From contig NW_025407887.1 of NCBI RefSeq assembly GCF_003324165.1, positions 1-64,000 on the forward strand: DNA of 64,000 nt, in the 5' to 3' direction. Numbering within the stretch: position 1 is the first letter of the stretch; each line of letters begins with the position of its first letter. Positions 10,020 through 20,364 of this stretch are shown piece by piece. Origin of the DNA: Naegleria lovaniensis (lineage: Eukaryota > Heterolobosea > Eutetramitea > Acrasida > Naegleriidae). The notes below the pieces were generated by a model that saw nothing but the letters and a program-made list of their open reading frames with translations, was not told the origin of the DNA and made no database searches. The position numbers were made by a program, and so were the translations under genes.

Positions 10020-11969
10020 ATGCAAAACGCGGCTACGAACCATTCGTATCATCGTCGTCATGATGATGATGAAAATTCTCGGCAAGAAGAATCTTCTCCG
10101 ACAATTGCTGAAAACATATTCAACGATGCTGATGATGAAAATATTCCCGTGAATCCAAAGATGGAAACATTGGAAGAGGAAAAACATCTCTCTAGCAATG
10201 CATCTGCTCTCATCAATATCATAAAGGCAAATATCGGATCTGGTATTTTGGGAATGCCATATGCTTTTAAATGCGCTGGATATTGGCTCGGTCTTTTTAG
10301 TATTGTTATTATCATGTTGATTGTGGTGCATTGTACAATTTTGTTGGTCGATAGTAAGAGGTATCTCAACAACATGCTGAAAAAGAAACGAAAGAAAAAG
10401 GATGAAAATGGCATTGTCGTAGAGGATGAAATTTCAATTTCACAATCATCACCAACTCCCTCGATACCATTGTCAACAAGCAATACACCACCCACAGTAG
10501 AAGAGAAAGAAATTATTACATTTAACGATATCGGGTATGCAGCTTTTGGCCGAACTGCAACTGTGGTTATTACCTTCTTTTTATTTGTTACACAATTGGG
10601 ATTTTGTTGTGCAGTAAGTGTATTGATGACATGTTTACTTTTAACATGCCTTGTGATTATTTTTCAAATCTTTAATTGTGCATTTTTCTAAAAATTTCAA
10701 ATATTGCATACACAGTATCTAACCTTTATTTCCTCCAATTTAATGAATATCTTTGGAACACCAACGACCTTGGGTTGGAAAGCGCTCTTCATTTTCATAA
10801 CTGGAGTTGCCGTCTTCCCATTCTGTTGCATTCGTAATTTGAAATATCTTTCTCCAGTTAGTATCATCTCTGAAATTATGATTATTCTAGGAGTGGGAAT
10901 TGTGTTGTATTTTGCCTTTGACAAACTTGCTTCAGAGCCATTTCCAGGACTGTATCGAAATTTGAGACCCTACAATTTTGAACAATTTGCCACCTTCTTT
11001 GGTATTTGTTTATTTGCATTCGAGGGAGTGTAAGTATTACTCTATTTGAGTATTTTTTCGAATTTGATTTTTGAAACAACATGATTTGAAACATTTCGGA
11101 AACAACCATACACTTTTTGCATCATGATTATGAACAGTGGTCTAGTTCTTCCTATTGAAAGCAACATGAGAGACAAGAAAGCATATCCCATGTTACTCTT
11201 TGTTGGAATGATCATTATTTGTGCCTCCATGATTTTATTGGGAATTGTTGGATATTTGGCATATGGTATGGGTGTGAACAGCTTGATAACGTTCAACCTG
11301 CCTGCAGATGGAGCATTGCCACTCATCATTAAGATATTCCTCATTATTGCACTCCTTTTCACATACCCTATTCAGCTGTTTCCAATTTCTCAAATGATGG
11401 ATTCTGCAACAACATCCATTGCAACATGGATACGACACAAAATTCACAAGAAAACAACAACAACAGAATTAGAAGTGGCACAAGAACGACAAGAAGAACA
11501 ACATGTGCTACTGAGTCAACCCACAAAATCTGGTCATAATTCAATCAATAATTCAAAAAGTGAGAGCAGCATCAGTGATGAGAAGCAATTGAACTCTCTG
11601 TTCGATTCCACAACCACATCTAAAGTCAAAGCTAACAAGTCAGCATTTCACTTACTCATGAAAGCTTGTATATCTCCAACATTCCATCTAGAAAATTTTA
11701 TACGATTCATGATGATTATGGCCACAGTGTTTTTCTCTGCGTTCATTCCTTCTTTTGGAGACTTTTTAGGATTAATTGGTGGATTTGGAGGTACCACATT
11801 AGCTTTGGTCATGCCTTGCGCTATTCACTTGAAGGTCATGTGGAAACATATTGATTGGAGCATTAAGGCAAAAGATATTGTATTGATTGTTTTTGGTGTG
11901 TTTGCAACCATTTTCTCGACGTATATTTCATTCCGAGATTTGGTCACACATTTGGAAGAAGGTCAATAA
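10020..11969 (+). CDS. Amino acid/auxin permease (AAAP) family transporter
   Basis: Three exons: 10020-10613, 10716-11029 and 11138-11969. Both introns (102 and 108 bp) have GTAAGT donors and AG acceptors, and frame is kept; 579 residues. Start chosen at the ATG after AAAAAAA (MQNAATNH). After an acidic N-terminus of about 60 residues comes the AAAP hallmark ALINIIKANIGSGILGMPYAF (first TM and substrate site). The second junction rebuilds FEGVGLVLPIES, another hallmark of SLC36/SLC38-like proton- or sodium-coupled neutral amino-acid carriers. About ten or eleven TM helices are visible, with hydrophilic inserts after TM2 and before the last helices. Likely at plasma membrane or endolysosome; substrate not predictable. 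Confidence 0.88.
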
Positions 11970-12315
11970 TCTTCATGCTCACCATTAACACTCTATTCAT
12001 TACGTAGAACAACAAGGTCCCTGAATGAAATAGGATGCATTTCTCATCATTTTCAACTCATAATTTTTTTTCATTATTATTCATTCCATTAAGGATGACA
12101 CAACATTCGTTTCTAAAGAACGAATTGACCCCTCTCTCACTCTGATAAGCCTTTATTGTGAACATGAGGAAACACCCTCGAACGAGACAACACACTCTCA
12201 TTTGTACCTTACCCCAAAAAAGAAACACGCGTACTTCATCCGAAAAAAATTGTTGAACTTGACCGTGTCTCTCGAAAGCATAGTACGACGATCATCGTTT
12301 TGTTACAGAATCATC

Positions 12316-15300
12316 ATGACCCTCTCGAGAGAACAATCATCTTTTGCACTGGAATCTATATCTGACCGCAGAGGAGTGTTACGTTCCTTCCTGGTAGCGC
12401 TGGTGTTGTGCGTGTGCTTGACGAGTGCTGCCTTAATCATTCCGACCTGTGCTTCCTCATTGCCCTTGAAAAAGAAACCATCATCATCTGTGATTCATTT
12501 CAGAGCAAGCTCATTGAGTTCGGAGGATGAGCATGGACAAGCCGTTGCTGCTACTGCTCCCTTTGTGCTTAATGAGGGAAATAATTTACTTTCCATGGCG
12601 AATCGAAAGAAGATGGATGCCTTAATCAATTTCCGCCCCATGACTACCACTGTTGATAATAACAACAACAACCACATCGCGATGGAAGAACCCAAATATC
12701 AATTTATTGTTAAATTTGCTAGCCCCAAGTCTATTCATCACGATGAGGTCGTTGATATTTCATCACGAGGTTCTTCATCTTCAAGCCATGATGAAGCTTC
12801 CGTACGGCGCCAAAGTCTTTCTTCATCAGGGCTCATGACCAAATGGATGCGTTCCAATAACGTTCTCGCGAATAATGTCGTATCCGTAGTGGCTAAAGCA
12901 AGCGAATTGGATCAAGCGAATCGAGAGAATCCTTCTCTCTTCGAATGGATTGGTGAATACGAGACGAAATTTAAGAGTACCCTCAATTTTCAATTCTTGG
13001 AAGAAAAATCTCGTGAACAATTGAATAAGGCTTCTGCCCATTCGGAGAGATTGATGGCAGAATCGACTTCATCAATGTTGGATATTGTCATTTCACTGAT
13101 TCCATCCTTGGAGGCCATTCAAGCAGGAAAAGAGCACGAAGAATTGCAACAAGTCGTCTCCTCTCTCAATTCCATACTCGAATCCAAGTTTAGGAAAGAT
13201 CAAGAATTTACAAGCATCATTCTCCATCATGCGAATGAATGTGAAATGAGTTTCTCACCTCTCAAAGCTGCCCAAATTGGTGAGATATTGTTGTCCCATC
13301 CACATGTTCATTTCATTGAGAGAAAATTAGAAATGACTCTCCACAATCGTTATGCGAGTGCACTCATGCAACAAGCAAGTTCGACCAGTGCATCATCCAC
13401 CACTTCATCGACACCATTCTATGACATGGGAATTTATGGTACTAATCAAGTCGTGGCTGTTTCAGATTCTGGCCTTGATCATGACAATTGCTTTTTCTAT
13501 GATTCCAAGACTACTCCAACAGTGAACGTTTTGGACATGAATCGAAGAAAGGTTGTTTACTACTCAAGTAAGAATGGAGATAATATGGATGGTATTGATG
13601 GTCATGGTAAGTGCTATCACATGGAATGTTGACATCTTAACTTTGGTGTCACTTGAATACTTCCTCAATGTGCAATTGTTATTGTTTTAAATTTGCATGA
13701 CAAATGTACACTACAAAAAGGTACACATGTTTGTGGCGCCATTGTGGGATCCATTGAGAATCAAAGTCTAAACGCATCTTTGAACAGATATCATGGCATG
13801 GCTCCAGGAAGTAAGATTTGGTTCACAGACATTCAAGCAGGAAATGGTGGTCTTTCAATTCCAAATCCTGTTACCCCAATCTTCCAACTGCCCTATGACA
13901 ATGGAGTTCGCATCTTCTCCAATTCTTGGGGTTGTGGACCCGATAGTTTCGTGTCATGCAATTATGACTGCTCCAACTGTCAATTGACACGAGCTGTTGG
14001 AACCTATGCCGCTGGTAGCTCTGTCACGAATGCAGATTGTAAGGCACTCTTTGGCACTTCAACATGTTGTAATATTTGTAATGTTTACAGCAGTCAATGT
14101 CAAGCCATTGACAAATTCTTGTGGGAGCGAAAAGATGCTGTCATTTTGTTTTCTCAAGGAAATTCAGGATACCTATCTGAGTTTGGTAACACCGGTTATC
14201 CAGCAGTTTCGAAAAATACCATCTCTGTTGGTGCTCACCATACCAGTAATGCAGGTTTCGTAGATGGTATAAATTATCAAGATTTTGTGAAAAAGATGCA
14301 AGATGCAGGTTTACCATTCACTAGCACTGCGCAATGTTGTGCCTATTCAGGTTCAAACTATCAAGCAGTGAGGGAATATTGCTGTCCCAATACCATTGCA
14401 CAATTATATTCGTCACAACCCTCGATTTATAATGAAAATAATTTGGCGTATTTCAGTAGCAGAGGCCCTGCGTGTGGTAAGTATCAAATTTGTTTTTAAA
14501 ACTGACAGAAACTTCAATCATTCCCCTATGAATGAATAAGGTGGAAGAATCAAACCAGATGTTGTGGCTGTTGGTCACACAGTTATTTCCACTCACTCTG
14601 ATGGTTCTCTAACCACAAAACAATGTGGTACACAAACACCACAACTTGGCAACAGTGCTGCCTTGTTGTTAATGAGGTATGTTGAAAATTCTCAAACCAG
14701 TAATTGTGAACAAAATCATGTGGATATCAATCAAAAATTCTTTGGTTTGGATCATTCAACACCGCAGTGGCACCTCAATGGCAACTCCATTAACAGCTGG
14801 TGCTGTCAGCCTCTTGCGTGAATATTTCCAAAAGTACGCACAACTGTCCACTCCAAAAGGCACCCTGTTGAAAGCAGCTCTTATTCACAGTGCTACACCA
14901 CTCACAGGAAGCGTTGCCGTTTCTAGCAATGAAAATAATCGAAAGAATATTCAACAAGCATATGGCTCTCCAAACTTTTATGATGGTTTCGGCAAGGTCC
15001 AACTTGGAAACCTTTTGAAAGACTCTAATGGCAATGCATTAGACATGAAAATATGGGAAGCCGGTTTTACATCCTCTTCAGAAGTCTTGCGTGTGTGTTT
15101 GAGAATGAAAAAGACGGTAAAGAGTCCTTCAGCATTTAAGGCAACATTGGCTTGGTACGACATGCCATCGAGTATTGCCGTCGAACCTAAACTTATTCAT
15201 GATTTGGATCTTATTGTGAATCAATATACATGGAATGTAAATACCAAGGAGAGTTCTAATTTGCAATTAATCTTGGCAAATGGCGCTACAGAATATGCAG

Positions 15301-15800
15301 ATGATAAGAATAATGTGGAACGAGTAAGTGTGAGCGGAATTTCCAATTCTGCAGCTGCAGCAGAGTATCAAATGTTGAGCATGCAAATTGTGAATTATGG
15401 AATTACTGCCAATACTAAACAAGACTTCTCATTGTTGGCCACTTATCGAAAAGGAGACTGGGAATTACTGGACTCGACTGAATGCATTTATCAATTATCA
15501 GTAGATCCAACCCAACCACAAAAAGGTAACGTGGATATTGAGACAGCACCTTCAGTGCCGCTAGTGACCACTTTGAGCATTGTTGGAGGTATTGCTGTTT
15601 ATGTGAGTGTGTTAATAGGAAGTATCATTTTGATATTAATGTATCGCTCATGGAGACGCTCAAAGCAAGGAAAGGCTGCTTCTGCATCTTCAACAACAAC
15701 GATCAATCAAGCAAGTCTTGTAGCTGCTTCTCAGGAGATTATGATGGACGATATGGCTGTTTCTGAATATTATTATAGACGTGACAGCAAGTTGAATTAA
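12316..15800 (+). CDS. Subtilisin-like serine protease (S8), C-terminally membrane-anchored
   Basis: Four exons: 12316-13606, 13721-14476, 14541-14676 and 14768-15800. The introns are 114, 64 and 91 bp, all GT-AG and frame-consistent; 1071 residues. Start at MTLSREQ, because a hydrophobic signal/anchor segment follows at about residues 23-45. A long pro-region (residues 50-365) precedes the catalytic domain. The triad is complete: Asp384 in VSDSGLD, His430 in DGHGTHVCG (split by intron 1), Ser731 in SGTSMATP; the oxyanion Asn is in FSQGNSG. Many Cys between His and Ser suggest an extracellular or lumenal enzyme. A TM helix near residues 1000-1022 is followed by a short basic tail. The Asp/His motif style resembles the subtilase domains of Dictyostelium Tag proteins, but no ABC-transporter half is present. 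Confidence 0.9.
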
Positions 15801-15884
15801 CATTGATGTTAATGAATATGTATGTGCTGTGTATTAAGGTCATGACTTCAAAATAAACAAGCGTTGGGAAATATGATGATAGAA

Positions 15885-16022
15885 TTACCTTAATTCAAAT
15901 GGACAATTCACACGACTTCTCAAAACAGGACTGGGAACTGTAGCTCCAAAGACAAGAAAATTAGATGAAGCAACGTTATAACGAAAATGTCGGAGGTCAA
16001 ATTGCCGTTTTTTCATTTTGGT
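15885..16022 (-). repeat. Dispersed 108-bp repeat, copy A, with small open frame
   Basis: Bases 15915-16022 match 19645-19752 with four mismatches and no gaps. On the minus strand the repeat begins at an ATG (16016) and reads MKKRQFDLRHFRYNVASSNF; the frame stays open for 43 residues and stops at 15885, immediately inside a possible GTAATT splice donor. It looks like a duplicated 5' exon whose first residues (Lys/Arg-rich, no acids) could be a mitochondrial presequence. No matching second exon was found next to this copy. The remainder of 15801-16322 holds nothing I can identify. Confidence 0.6.
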
Positions 16023-16322
16023 GTATTTATTTGTGGAATTGATGTTAAAAGACATAAGAATATTCTATCACCTCTGAATACCAGTGATACTTTATACCGT
16101 CCATTCAATATCAAGTGGAGGTTATTATTCCTTGTTGTATAAATGTGATAGAGGAGAGTAAGCAATTGAAAGAATTTATGTGCAAGTTATTTAGATTTGC
16201 AAAATTATCAAGTGCAGGAAGTTGTGCTGAATTGCAAGATATTCAAATTAAATTTATTTAAAACAAAACTTTAAAACATCTCTCATTGTTGTTTTCACAA
16301 ACCAATGATTCTCTTCCTTGTC

Positions 16323-17465
16323 TTAGATAAAGCGACAATTTGTAAACTCTACATTCTTTGGAGTGGATGATGATTCGTGTGTCACATTTTGAAAAGTCAT
16401 GCTTGAGAATGTTAATTTTTTTGGATATTTTGCAACTTGTTCCAACCATCCTGGTTTTTCACAAAAAGTTCCCTTAACGCCATTCAATTCTAAATGTTGA
16501 TCTTTCATTTGTTCAGAAAGGAGAATGAGTTGTTCGAGTGTGACATATTGTACTTCTAAAATTCTTAATTTTTCTGTATTCTTGATCGTGACATTGGTCA
16601 AAGTGTCAAATTTCAATTCTTCACAATTCTCAAACGTGCATTCGTTCGCGCTCTGACAATGGACTTGTTGACAATTCTTAAAAATGCATGTGTGAAAAAT
16701 GTGACAGCAATTCACAGTGCATTCAACAAATTCACATTCGTTGAAATAATGCAATATTCCAGTATCATCGTATTTGTAATTATCCAAATATATCTTGTAT
16801 AGTTTCAAATTGGAAATCCATTCCTTATTGATTTCCATACATAGATCAAACATATTTTTCGAATTTCTAAATTCAATTTCCTGTAAAAGCATGGTCATTT
16901 TCTTTTCCATTTCTTTTGTTTGTTCATTTAATTTTTCTTTAAATTTTGAAACCATTTCTTTCTGATTCAAGAAAACACATGAATTTTCATGAACTTTCAA
17001 TTCACCTCTTGGACCTTTCCAATCACACCATTCATTTGAATCCGAACATTTCACTTGAAACATTGTACAAAATTCCTTTTCGTGCTGTTGCTGATGTTGT
17101 GGAGAGACTCGACATCCACATCCCAAACGACATGGAATTTCACAATTTTGTAAATGTTGTTGCATTTGAATTCTCAAAACCATTTGTTGACAATTTGTAC
17201 ATGGAATTGTAACTTGTTGTAAAGCATCTGTAACGAAACGTGGAACAGTTTTAGAGAGTGATGATTCTGTGAATTGAGTTTGACATTGCGGACACTTGGC
17301 TGTTGAATTATTTGCACATTTTTGACAAAATAACAATTGACATTCTATGTGAATGATAGGATCATCCAAAGCATTGTGACAAATACCACATTGAAGATAC
17401 GGAGGAATGGGTTGATTATTATTGAGAGTTGCCATCCCGTGTGATGATTCTGTTGGTAGTTTCAT
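16323..17465 (-). CDS. RING/TRAF-type zinc-finger protein (E3 ligase-like)
   Basis: 380 residues, intron-less; start MKLPTES after a long A run. Residues 26-61 form a RING-like finger: CGIC, then CQLLFCQKC, then CPQC. TRAF-type zinc fingers follow at about 85-165 (CTNCQQMVL, HLQNCEIPCRLGCG, KVHENSC), then a coiled coil (about 175-205) and a C-terminal Cys-rich domain with repeated F/C-x-N/C strands. TRAF/RING proteins act as ubiquitin ligases or scaffolds. In canonical RINGs the fourth ligand is a His (CxHxFC); here the motif is CQLLFC, so that ligand is replaced by Leu. Zinc binding at site two and E2 activation are therefore doubtful. No TRAF/MATH domain is seen at the end. Confidence 0.75.
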   Translation of the reverse strand: MKLPTESSHGMATLNNNQPIPPYLQCGICHNALDDPIIHIECQLLFCQKCANNSTAKCPQCQTQFTESSLSKTVPRFVTDALQQVTIPCTNCQQMVLRIQMQQHLQNCEIPCRLGCGCRVSPQHQQQHEKEFCTMFQVKCSDSNEWCDWKGPRGELKVHENSCVFLNQKEMVSKFKEKLNEQTKEMEKKMTMLLQEIEFRNSKNMFDLCMEINKEWISNLKLYKIYLDNYKYDDTGILHYFNECEFVECTVNCCHIFHTCIFKNCQQVHCQSANECTFENCEELKFDTLTNVTIKNTEKLRILEVQYVTLEQLILLSEQMKDQHLELNGVKGTFCEKPGWLEQVAKYPKKLTFSSMTFQNVTHESSSTPKNVEFTNCRFI

Positions 17466-17678
17466 TTTTTTTTGTTTTTTTTATTTTCTCGAAAATGCAG
17501 ATGTGAAATTGATGTATTTGATGAGAAACGCTACTGTTGTTGAAATAAAAAAACTTTTAGGAAAATAAAAGAATTTTTCAATACTTTATGGACCAGTAAT
17601 GAGATAAATATATGGATCATGTTCTGAAAATAATCCTCGAATTTGTAATTTAATTTTCCATTTCACTTTTCAAAAAAA

Positions 17679-19303
17679 ATGTCAACACGTCAGAGTCGCC
17701 AACACGTTGACAACAGCAGTAATACCATTTCTCTTTCTTTCGACTTTGACTCATCATCAACACCAAGATCCAAACTCGAGCTACCTCCCACTCTAGCAAA
17801 TTTTCTTGGAATTTACGAGAATGATCAAGCAACTATCCCTTCCTTGCTTGAAAGAATTCTCTCTTCCGAAAGATTGTCCGGAATGAAATTGGAATTCCAA
17901 TTCCGAAATGAAAGTATTGATGACATTTTCTTCAGCATCAAATAGTCAGAATGAAACTCAAGAGAATGTAAAACCTCAGTCAATGAGTGTCACATCCAAC
18001 AGAGTGTCAAATCAACATCACCGCAACAATCCTCTGCGGAGACAAGAACGCTTTCGCAAACGTCGCAGCAACCTGTTGGAAGAAGTGTCACATCTTTGGC
18101 TTCTTTGAGAAATTCCACTACTAGCTCGAATACTACTAATACTACTAATACCAACACATCCTCAACATCCACTTCTGCTTACAACACTTCTCAACATGGT
18201 GCTACACAATCAATGACACAAACAGATGAGGATTCACCATTCCGAAGAGCTAGAGCAGTATTTGAAAATATTCAAAGAAATAACAATGCAAGTGGCTCGC
18301 AATCGTCGAATACTAGCAACACGAATCGTAGTAATAGACATCCTTAACAAATAGAAGAGCTCGAGAGAGTAGAGGTGACAATTCCACACAACAAGGAATT
18401 CATCATCAAGTATCAACAAGTTCAAATAGCAGAAATGTTGATTCTGTTAGGAATAGAAAACAAATGTTTGAAACTCTCATTGCAAGTAACAACAATTCTA
18501 GCAGTTCTCATAATTATCGTCCCAGTTTGAGTTTTAACACAAATGGAAATTCTTCTTCAATTGACCATCGAAGACATTCCACAATGTATGAATCTTCCTC
18601 AACGACACATGTAGATGAGTATATTGAATACCAAGAAGAAGAGGACTGTCCTATTTGTTTGGAAACAAGAATTCCATTCACGGCTGTCAATTTCAAAAAT
18701 TGCATCTGTCATACCAAAGCCATTTGTGAAGGTTGATTAATTCAACATATTGAACATCGAATACAAGAAGGACTCTCTGATGTCCCATGTCCACTTTGTC
18801 GAGTCAATTTTCGATATATTGAAATCAAGGAACTTGTCCGTAAAAACTTCCTCAACAAGTTTTAAATACTTTTTTAGAAAATAGAAATAGACTTGCCATT
18901 CTCAATCATGCCTTGAATGATGCTGAATTTCTCTTTTCCTGTCCTCTATGTAATCATCCCCACGACACTCGAAGTGTCACAACTCTTTACGGAACTATGC
19001 GAATGAACTGCCAACATTGTCTCTCTGTACTTACAACATCGAACAGTGTGGCATGACGGATATACATGTCAACAATTCGAAGAGAGATTTCAAACACAAC
19101 AAGATCAACAATGGATTCAGGAAAATTTCAAACAATGTCCTCGTTGTGGACATGCCATTGAAAAGAATCAAGGATGTGATCACATGACTTGTCGATGTGG
19201 ATATGAATTTTGTTTTAAATGTTTGGCAGATTATGCAAATATAAGACAACATGGAAATCATTATCATGAGATAACGTGTGTTTTTCATTCAGATAATTTG
19301 TGA
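17679..19303 (+). pseudogene. RBR (RING1-IBR-RING2) E3 ubiquitin ligase, broken
   Basis: Starts MSTRQSRQ after an A run, and a Ser/Asn/Thr-rich N-terminal half follows. The frame is interrupted by stops at 17943, 18345 and 18734 and by frame changes near 18000, 18350, 18860 and 19040, without GT-AG introns to explain them. RING1 is visible at 18645-18815 (CPICLET, CICHTKAICEG, CPLC), with a TGA where a zinc-binding Cys would be expected. The IBR is at about 18940-19040 (CPLCNH...CQHC) in another frame. RING2 at 19137-19245 reads [19 protein letters not shown] and retains the candidate catalytic Cys (NQGC). RBR ligases pass ubiquitin through that Cys. It is either a recent pseudogene or an error-prone assembly stretch; the intact RING2 suggests the decay is young. 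Confidence 0.75.
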
Positions 19304-19441
19304 GAACTTTATTAAGGGTGTATATTAATTTTTATTTCAAAAAGTTGTTGTTGTTGTGAAATACTATTGGATTAATAGGAAAAAATTTTAAATACAAAAG
19401 AACGAAATGTAGTTGAGATTTTGATGATTTCAAAAAAGTAA

Positions 19442-19752
19442 CTACTTTTTCACAGTGAGAACTTTGATTGGGAGTTTGGGATTAACCATCAAAACACTTC
19501 CAGAACTTCTGCCACTTTTCAAATAATTTAAATTGTTGACAATTTGGTCTGAAATTGATCTTCTATGAAGGCATTTGTTTTCAGTTTCATCTAAAAGTTA
19601 ATTCAGAGAGGTAGAATTGAATTACATTAATTCTAATGGACCTAACTTCTCAAAACAGGACTGGGAACTGTAGCTCCAAAGACAAGAAAATTAGATGAAA
19701 CAACGTTATTACGAAAATGTCGAATGTCAAATTGCCGTTTTTTCATTTTGGT
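19442..19752 (-). pseudogene. Dispersed repeat copy B with possible second exon
   Basis: Bases 19645-19752 are the second copy of the 108-bp repeat (copy A at 15915-16022). It again begins at a minus-strand ATG (19746) and reads MKKRQFDIRHFRNNVVSSNF, then SNFLVFGATVPSPVLRS, but meets a stop soon after. About 60 bp downstream a separate minus frame (about 19589 to 19442) reads DETENKCLHRRSISDQ... and ends LPIKVLTVKK*. It could be the second exon of the same gene family, but I could not make the phases match. Interpreted as a decayed gene copy. No known protein family was recognised. Confidence 0.45.
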
Positions 19753-19833
19753 ATCTCATTCATCCAAACCAAGACAATCTCGTCATCTCCAAGGACACAA
19801 TTGTCTCAAAAAAAAAACCTTTAACACCGTCAT

Positions 19834-20170
19834 ATGTCAGCAGTGAGTATTTCAATATATTTTCTTTCAACAAGTTCATTGACATCATGTTCACAAGACA
19901 TCCTCCATATTAAAAGCCATTCTCAAATACATTCCGAAACTGGACGGCAATTGGCATATTACCATTCTTATACTCAATATTATATTTCCTGGAATTGGAA
20001 CTCTTGTTGCTGCTTGTGTGTCCAAAAAAAAGAAGAAATACAGTATCATATTTGGGTTGTTGCAATTCTTCACTTCGTTTTTATTAGTGGGGTGGATATG
20101 GAGCGTGGTATGGGGAATTTTCATGTTCAAACGAAATACAGGAGCTGCTAAATTGACACCTGACATTTAA
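19834..20170 (+). CDS. Stum/SPEC3-like small membrane protein
   Basis: Two exons, 19834-19842 (only MSA) and 19898-20170, with a 55-bp intron (GTGAGT...ACAAG); 93 residues. It is easily missed because the first exon is nine bases. The protein reads WHITILILNIIFPGIGTLVA, a Lys-rich turn, then LLQFFTSFLLVGWIWSVVWG. It therefore has two hydrophobic hairpin helices with the NIxxPGxGT and GWIWSxxWG signatures of the stum/SPEC3 family, known from the Drosophila mechanosensory transducer mediator and from a sea-urchin ciliary protein. It ends in a short hydrophilic tail. The cellular role in a protist is unknown; a link to membrane mechanics or cilia is only inference from relatives. Confidence 0.72.
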
Positions 20171-20182
20171 TATATATTAAAC

Positions 20183-20216
20183 AATAAACCATGAACCAAT
20201 CATGATTAAGGATGAA
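20183..20216. repeat. 34-bp direct repeat, first copy
   Basis: AATAAACCATGAACCAATCA followed by TGATTAAGGATGAA. The same 34 bases recur exactly at 20291-20324, 108 bp further on. The first copy lies just after the stum-like stop codon and the second just before the actin-like gene. Probably a local tandem duplication of 3'-flanking DNA. Confidence 0.85.
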
Positions 20217-20290
20217 AACTTTTTGAAATCTTGGAAAAGCGAAATCATTAAATGAAAACATATTGGATCAATAGAATGCCGAATGGTTTC

Positions 20291-20324
20291 AATAAACCAT
20301 GAACCAATCATGATTAAGGATGAA
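20291..20324. repeat. 34-bp direct repeat, second copy
   Basis: Exact copy of 20183-20216, ending 40 bp before the start codon of the actin-like gene, so it lies within that gene's likely promoter region. Confidence 0.85.
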
Positions 20325-20364
20325 CTTTCCAACACATCTCTCTCCATCAACAACACAAAAAAAA

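Noticed and set aside
17908-18108. Possible 22-nt intron (GTATTG...TTCAG) explaining the first break of the RBR gene
   Set aside because: It would fix only one of at least five interruptions and the frame changes again shortly after, so decay is simpler.
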